Shown: positions 9,690-64,000 of the stretch, one piece after another
Numbering within the stretch: the first letter of the stretch is position 1
How the letters are laid out: the number at the start of each line of letters is the position of its first letter
NCBI GenBank assembly: GCA_019155185.1
Contig: CM032807.1
Span: 15,986,529-16,050,528, forward strand
Length of the DNA stretch: 64,000 nucleotides
Direction: 5' to 3'
From: Beaufortia kweichowensis
Taxonomy: Eukaryota; Chordata; Actinopteri; Cypriniformes; Gastromyzontidae
Program-made: the position numbers and the translations under genes
The notes under the pieces: model-generated
Databases searched by the model: none
What the model saw: only the letters and a program-made list of their open reading frames with translations
Told to the model about the DNA's origin: nothing

Positions 9690-9990
9690 GACGTCACCAC
9701 GCGATCAAAGTCGAACTTTACTGTAAATACGTCAGATGTAAACAGTGATGATGAAGAGGTGTTACATCAGGAGCTTTGATTCTTGAGGTTTGCGAAAAGT
9801 AAAGATTAACAAAGTTTTCTTACATATTTCACCCCGTTTGTTAGTATTGTTGAAATGAGCGATTATAGCGAGCTTCAGTGCAAAAACATCCACTTCTGTC
9901 GTAATGGCTGCGCATCGCACACTGCGCATGCGCTGAATAACTCCTCTCCGGACTATTACGTCATGATGTTACTGTGCCAAACTTCGTCGC
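9689..9990 (-). promoter_or_regulatory. pnrc1 promoter region with CRE-like and NRF1-like sites
   Basis: CpG-rich for this window. A full palindromic CRE (TGACGTCA) at 9689-9696 overlaps the start codon. TACGTCA occurs at 9728-9734 and TACGTCAT at 9957-9964. TGCGCATGCGC at 9923-9933 matches the NRF1 palindrome. Motifs are read directly; promoter function is inferred. Confidence 0.5.
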
Positions 9991-10429
9991 ACTTTCGTAC
10001 AAATGCAAGTATTTAACATATATGCCATTTTACATGACCAGTTTCAAAAGTTTAGACACAATTGACAAAAAATGTTTCTCATGATCTTAAAAATCTTTTT
10101 ATCTGAAGGTGTTTATTTCAATGTTTGATATTACAAAAATATAATTGTGCGTACATATGTATAAGTCTTTTATTAGAAAAAATGGATTAATGGATTACTC
10201 AGTTGGTTCAAATAATAAATAAAAAGCATTCAATAAGAGTTCAGCATAGATAGAAATACTTTCAGTGTTTCTCATGTTGAGATCTCATGAAACTGAATGA
10301 TAAAATGTCAAGAGTATGATTTTACAAATTCTACACAAAGTGTGACGACTTTCGTAAATGATCAAATAAAAGATAGTGTTCATTTATTCTGAATGCTTTT
10401 AGTCACAACATAATTCACACAGTTACAAT

Positions 10430-10620
10430 TGTGTTATTATTGCTTCTGGTTTGTGTATTTTAATTCAAAGTATGTTGAATCTCAAAAACGTGTGTTCTTT
10501 TATATCACATTCATAACGCATGTATATTTCCATTATTTAAATAGATAACTCATTATATACTGAAAATGAAAACAGATAATTCAATATATTGGTAATAAAT
10601 ATATTCTTATATTAAATACG
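10430..10620 (+). repeat. dispersed family copy B (partial)
   Basis: TGCTTCTGGTTTGTGTATTT, then AAAGTATGTTGAATCTC and CATAACGCATGTATATTTCC, collinear with copies at 16,790 and 26,040. It runs into the tandem duplication at 10,634. Confidence 0.7.
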
Positions 10621-10633
10621 AATTTCTTTCTCT

Positions 10634-11075
10634 AGCTTTAATTCTAGTCTTACATCTTAACATAGAGGGCAGTTTCCTAGACAGATTAAGCCTTAGTTAA
10701 ATTAAAACTTTGAAGTAGTTTTTACATACATGCCTCACAAAAAGCATTACAGGTGTGCGTCTTGAAATATAACAAAGACACTGATATGTTTTTTTAGTTA
10801 ATACAGCTCAAAAAAGTCAGATCATTCAATATATTGGTAACAAATATATTCTTATTCAATAGCTTTAATTCTAGTCTTACATCTTAACATAGAGGGCAGT
10901 TTCCTAGACAGATTAAGCCTTAGTTAGTTTTTACATACATGCCTCACAAAAAGCATTACAGGTGTGCGTCTTGAAATATAACAAAGACACTGATATGTTT
11001 TTTTTAGTTAATACAGCTCAAAAAAGTCAGATCATTCAATATATTGGTAACAAATATATTCTTATATTAAATACG
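10634..11075 (+). repeat. two tandem copies of a roughly 220-bp unit
   Basis: The unit starts AGCTTTAATTCTAGTCTTAC and runs through GGCAGTTTCCTAGACAGATT, CCTCACAAAAAGCATTACAG and GTCAGATCATTCAATATATT. Copy 1 starts at 10,634 and copy 2 at 10,861. Copy 1 carries about 13 extra bases after GCCTTAGTTA. Otherwise they are almost identical. A third, solo copy of the core lies at 13,112. Confidence 0.85.
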
Positions 11076-11147
11076 AATTTATATTTTAAGTTTTATCCTA
11101 AAAATCATATGTAAAATCATCAGGTTGTATGTATATGGATGTGTGTA

Positions 11148-11161
11148 GCGCCCTCTGCAGG
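11148..11161 (-). promoter_or_regulatory. CTCF-consensus motif between divergent promoters
   Basis: On the minus strand the 14 bases CCTGCAGAGGGCGC fit the CTCF core consensus CCNSYAGRKGGCRS at every position. It lies about 320 bp upstream of the rngtt start, between rngtt and pnrc1. Confidence 0.45.
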
Positions 11162-11471
11162 TCTCCTGTGATGACTGCAGACGGTTTGAACTGCTATTAC
11201 ACACAGAGCTGCTGGACAACGTGCAGATTTTACTGTTTACTACTATAAAGGGTTCGTGAAACAGACGACTAATGAGGATCATCTCATGCCTGCTGAACCA
11301 GTGAGGGACCTTCAACAACACGAAACTCTTTCTAAAGCCGCGAGTCGCTGATATCATCGGGTCTGTGTTAAAGGCCCAGTCAGCGGATCACTGGAGATCC
11401 TGTAGCCGCTCGACAGGCTTGATCTCCGGCGCGGCTAAAAGCGGACTCCCGCTCGTCTCGGATCAAAGAGC

Positions 11472-60733
<49,262 letters not shown>

Positions 60734-60739
60734 GTAAGA

Positions 60740-63225
60740 CATCACATCAGACACGTTATCTTCATCACATCACACATGTTATCTTCATCACATCAGACAC
60801 GTCATCTTCATCACATTCATCTTCATCACATCACACACGTTATCTTCATCACATCACACACGTTATCTTCATCACATCACACACATCATCTTCATCACAT
60901 CACACACGTCATCTTCATCACATCACACACGTTATCTTCATCACATCACACACGTCATCTTCATCACATCACACATCTTCATCACATCACACACGTCATC
61001 TTCATCACATCACACGTCATCTTCATCACATCACACATCGTTATCTTCATCACATCACACACGTTATCTTCATCACATCACACATGTTATCTTCATCACA
61101 TCAGACACGCGTCATCTTCATCACATCACACATGTTATCTTCATCACATCACACGTTATCTTCATCACATCACACACGTCATCTTCATCATCATCATCAC
61201 ACGCCATCTTCATCATCACATCACACATCACACATGTTATCTTCATCACATCGTCATCTTCATCACATCACACATGTTATCTTCATCACATCAGACACGT
61301 TATCTTCATCATCTTCATCACATTCATCTTCATCACATCTTCATCTTCATCACATCACACGTTATCTTCATCACATCACACACATCATCTTCATCACATC
61401 AGACACGTTATCTTCATCACATCAGACACGTCATCTTCATCACATCAGACACGTTATCTTCATCACATCTTCACACATCACATCTTCATCACATCATCAC
61501 ACGTTATCTTCATCACATCACACACGCGCCATCTTCATCACATCACACACGTTATCTTCATCACATCAGACCGCCATCTTCATCACATCACATCATTTCA
61601 CATCATCACACGTCATCTTCATCACATCACACACGTTATCTTCATCACATCACACATGTTATCTTCATCACATCACATGTTATCTTCATCACATCCCACA
61701 CGTTATCTTCATCACATCACACACGTTATCTTCATCACATCACACACGTTATCTTCATCACATCACACGTTATCTTCATCACATCACACACGCTATCTTC
61801 ATCACATCACACATGTTATCTTCATCACATCACACACCGCCATCTTCATCACATCACATGTTATCTTCATCACATCAGACACGTCATCTTCATCACATCA
61901 GACACGTTATCTTCATCACATCACACACGTCATCTTCATCACATCACACACGTTATCTTCATCACATCACACACATCATCTTCATCACATCACACACGTT
62001 ATCTTCATCACATCACACATGTTATCTTCATCACATCACACACGTCATCTTCATCACATCACACATGTTATCTTCATCACATCACACACGTCATCTTCAT
62101 CACATCACACACGTTATCTTCATCACATCACACACGTCATCTTCATCACATCACACATGTTATCTTCATCACATCAGACACGTCATCTTCATCACATCCA
62201 CACGTTATCTTCATCACATCACACACGCCATCTTCATCACATCACACACGTTATCTTCTATCATCATCTTCATCACATCACACACATCTTCATCACATCA
62301 CACATGTTATCTTCATCACATCACACACGTCATCTTCATCACATCACACACGTTATCTTCATCACATCACACGTTATCTTCATCACATCACACACATCAT
62401 CTTCATCACATCACACCGTCATCTTCATCACATCACACATGTTATCTTCATCACATCATCGTCATCTTCATCACATCACATGTTATCTTCATCACATCAG
62501 ACACGTCATCTTCATCACATCAGACACGTTATCTTCATCACATCAGACACGCCATCTTCATCACATCACACGTCATCTTCATCACATCACACATGTTATC
62601 TTCATCACATCCCACACGTTATCTTCATCACATCACACACGTTATCTTCATCACATCACACACGTTATCTTCATCACATCACACACGTCATCTTCATCAC
62701 ATCAGACACGTTATCTTCATCACATCACACACGTCATTTTCATCACATCACACATGTTATCTTCATCACATCCCACACGTTATCTTCATCACATCACACA
62801 CGTTATCTTCATCACATCACACACGTCATCTTCATCACATCACACACGTCATCTTCATCACATCCCACACGTCATCTTCATCACATCACACACGTTATCT
62901 TCATCACATCACACACGTCATCTTCATCACATCACACATGTTATCTTCATCACTTCAGACACATCATCTTCATCACATCACACACGTCATCTTCATCACA
63001 TCACACACGTTATCTTCATCACATCACACATGTCATCTTCATCACATCAGACACGTTATCTTCATCACATCACACACATCATCTTCATCACATCACACAT
63101 GTTATCTTCATCACATCACACATGTTATCTTCATCACTTCAGACACATCATCTTCATCACATCACACACGTCATCTTCATCACATCACACACGTTATCTT
63201 CATCACATCACACACATCATCTTCA
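60740..63225 (+). repeat. 23-bp minisatellite, about 2.5 kb, about 105-110 copies
   Basis: Unit CATCACATCACACACGTTAT then CTT, with common variants GTCATC, ATGTTATC, ATCATC and CAGACACG plus occasional small indels. Starts 6 bases inside rngtt intron 15. The unit has no stop codon in any plus-strand frame, so an 800-plus-residue His/Ser/Thr frame spans it. Confidence 0.98.
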
Positions 63226-64000
63226 CTAGTGGAATTCAGTCTTAAAATTAGCCTCTCTTTCTTTGATGAAACATTTGCATTTACATATAATACATCATTA
63301 TTATGGTTGCCAAATATGTTTAAAAAAAACATTGAAACATGTAAATAACGGCAAAACAAATGACAACATTTTACAAAACATTACATGTCTTAACTGTATA
63401 TTTTACTGTAAAGTTTTGTATATTTTACAGTCCTTAACTGTGTATTTTATGAACTAATGTTAATATAAATCTGCTTTATAAGTAATATACAGTTAACCGC
63501 CATACGGTTAGATGGACGGCCACATGATAAATCTAAATTCATCACAAGTGACCTTTCCATAGATTGCCAATACTTTTAATAAAGATGATGCATAGTGTCA
63601 CAGACACAAATACAAAGTAATACATGACACATACATGTCAATAAAATGTAAAAAAAAACACCCTAATGTCATCTAAAAAAATATCATCAAAAGTGAAAAA
63701 TCACACAGGGAATTATTGGACAGTCTTTTTACTGTTTTTACCCTAAATTTTATAGTATTTTGTAAGCAACAAAAACATAATTTGAACAATATTTTATTGT
63801 AAATGTGCTTGTATAGATGGCAGCGTTTTACTGCCACATAATAAAATCAGATTGTGAGATTGTCACAATCGAAATTGAAGTCGTAATATTTTGAGAGCAA
63901 AATTTTAACACTTTATTACTGTACTTTTTGTGTGGCACTAAAATGCCACCGTATGTATAATCTCCTTAAATATACAGATTATTACCGTAAAATTATTCAT
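63226..64000 (+). other. start of the unique part of rngtt intron 15
   Basis: AT-rich sequence to the right edge with no exon and no recognised element. Confidence 0.6.

Noticed and set aside
60740..63225. CRISPR array
   Set aside because: Short regular repeats, but with no unique spacers: units abut directly. It is a eukaryotic minisatellite.

Overview
The window looks like nuclear DNA of a teleost fish, most likely a cypriniform. It has vertebrate GT-AG split genes, very long (GT)n and (GA)n microsatellites, and many non-autonomous fish transposons, including TTAA-flanked elements ending in GGGATAGTTCACCC-type inverted repeats. Three genes were rebuilt exon by exon from splice sites, reading phase and similarity to remembered human proteins. 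No database was searched.

Layout: (1) About 0.87-7.0 kb, plus strand: a GABA-A receptor rho subunit, best matched to rho1 (gabrr1), in ten exons that sum to an intact 458-residue reading frame. Exon 1 (signal peptide) is uncertain. (2) 8,326-9,689, minus strand: a two-exon, 184-residue PNRC-family gene, assigned to pnrc1 by position. Its 3' end faces gabrr1. (3) 11,472 to beyond the right edge, plus strand: rngtt, the bifunctional mRNA capping enzyme, with 15 exons covering the RNA triphosphatase, the linker and the guanylyltransferase. The last coding exon lies outside the window. The order and orientation gabrr1(+) pnrc1(-) rngtt(+) match the human 6q15 block as I remember it, with SRSF12 and PM20D2 not found here. 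The three genes have no common pathway: a retinal chloride channel, an mRNA-decay/nuclear-receptor adaptor, and an essential capping enzyme.

rngtt fills about 50 kb, nearly all intron. Its introns hold tandem repeats of exceptional length: about 740 bp of (GT)n starting four bases into intron 7, about 620 bp of (GT)n in intron 11, five (GA)n/(CT)n tracts in introns 12 and 13, and about 2.5 kb of a 23-bp minisatellite just inside intron 15. They also hold many short transposons. The clearest is a 346-bp hAT-type element with a perfect 8-bp target duplication.

Points most worth checking: a frame break in a C-run in rngtt exon 6; an apparent GC (not GT) donor at the end of that same exon; the in-frame, stop-free minisatellite behind exon 15; a CTCF-like motif between the divergent pnrc1 and rngtt promoters; and a dispersed repeat family with at least eight copies in the window, one of them split by a LINE 3' tail. 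I found no new multi-gene system. The novelty is in rngtt gene integrity and repeat architecture.
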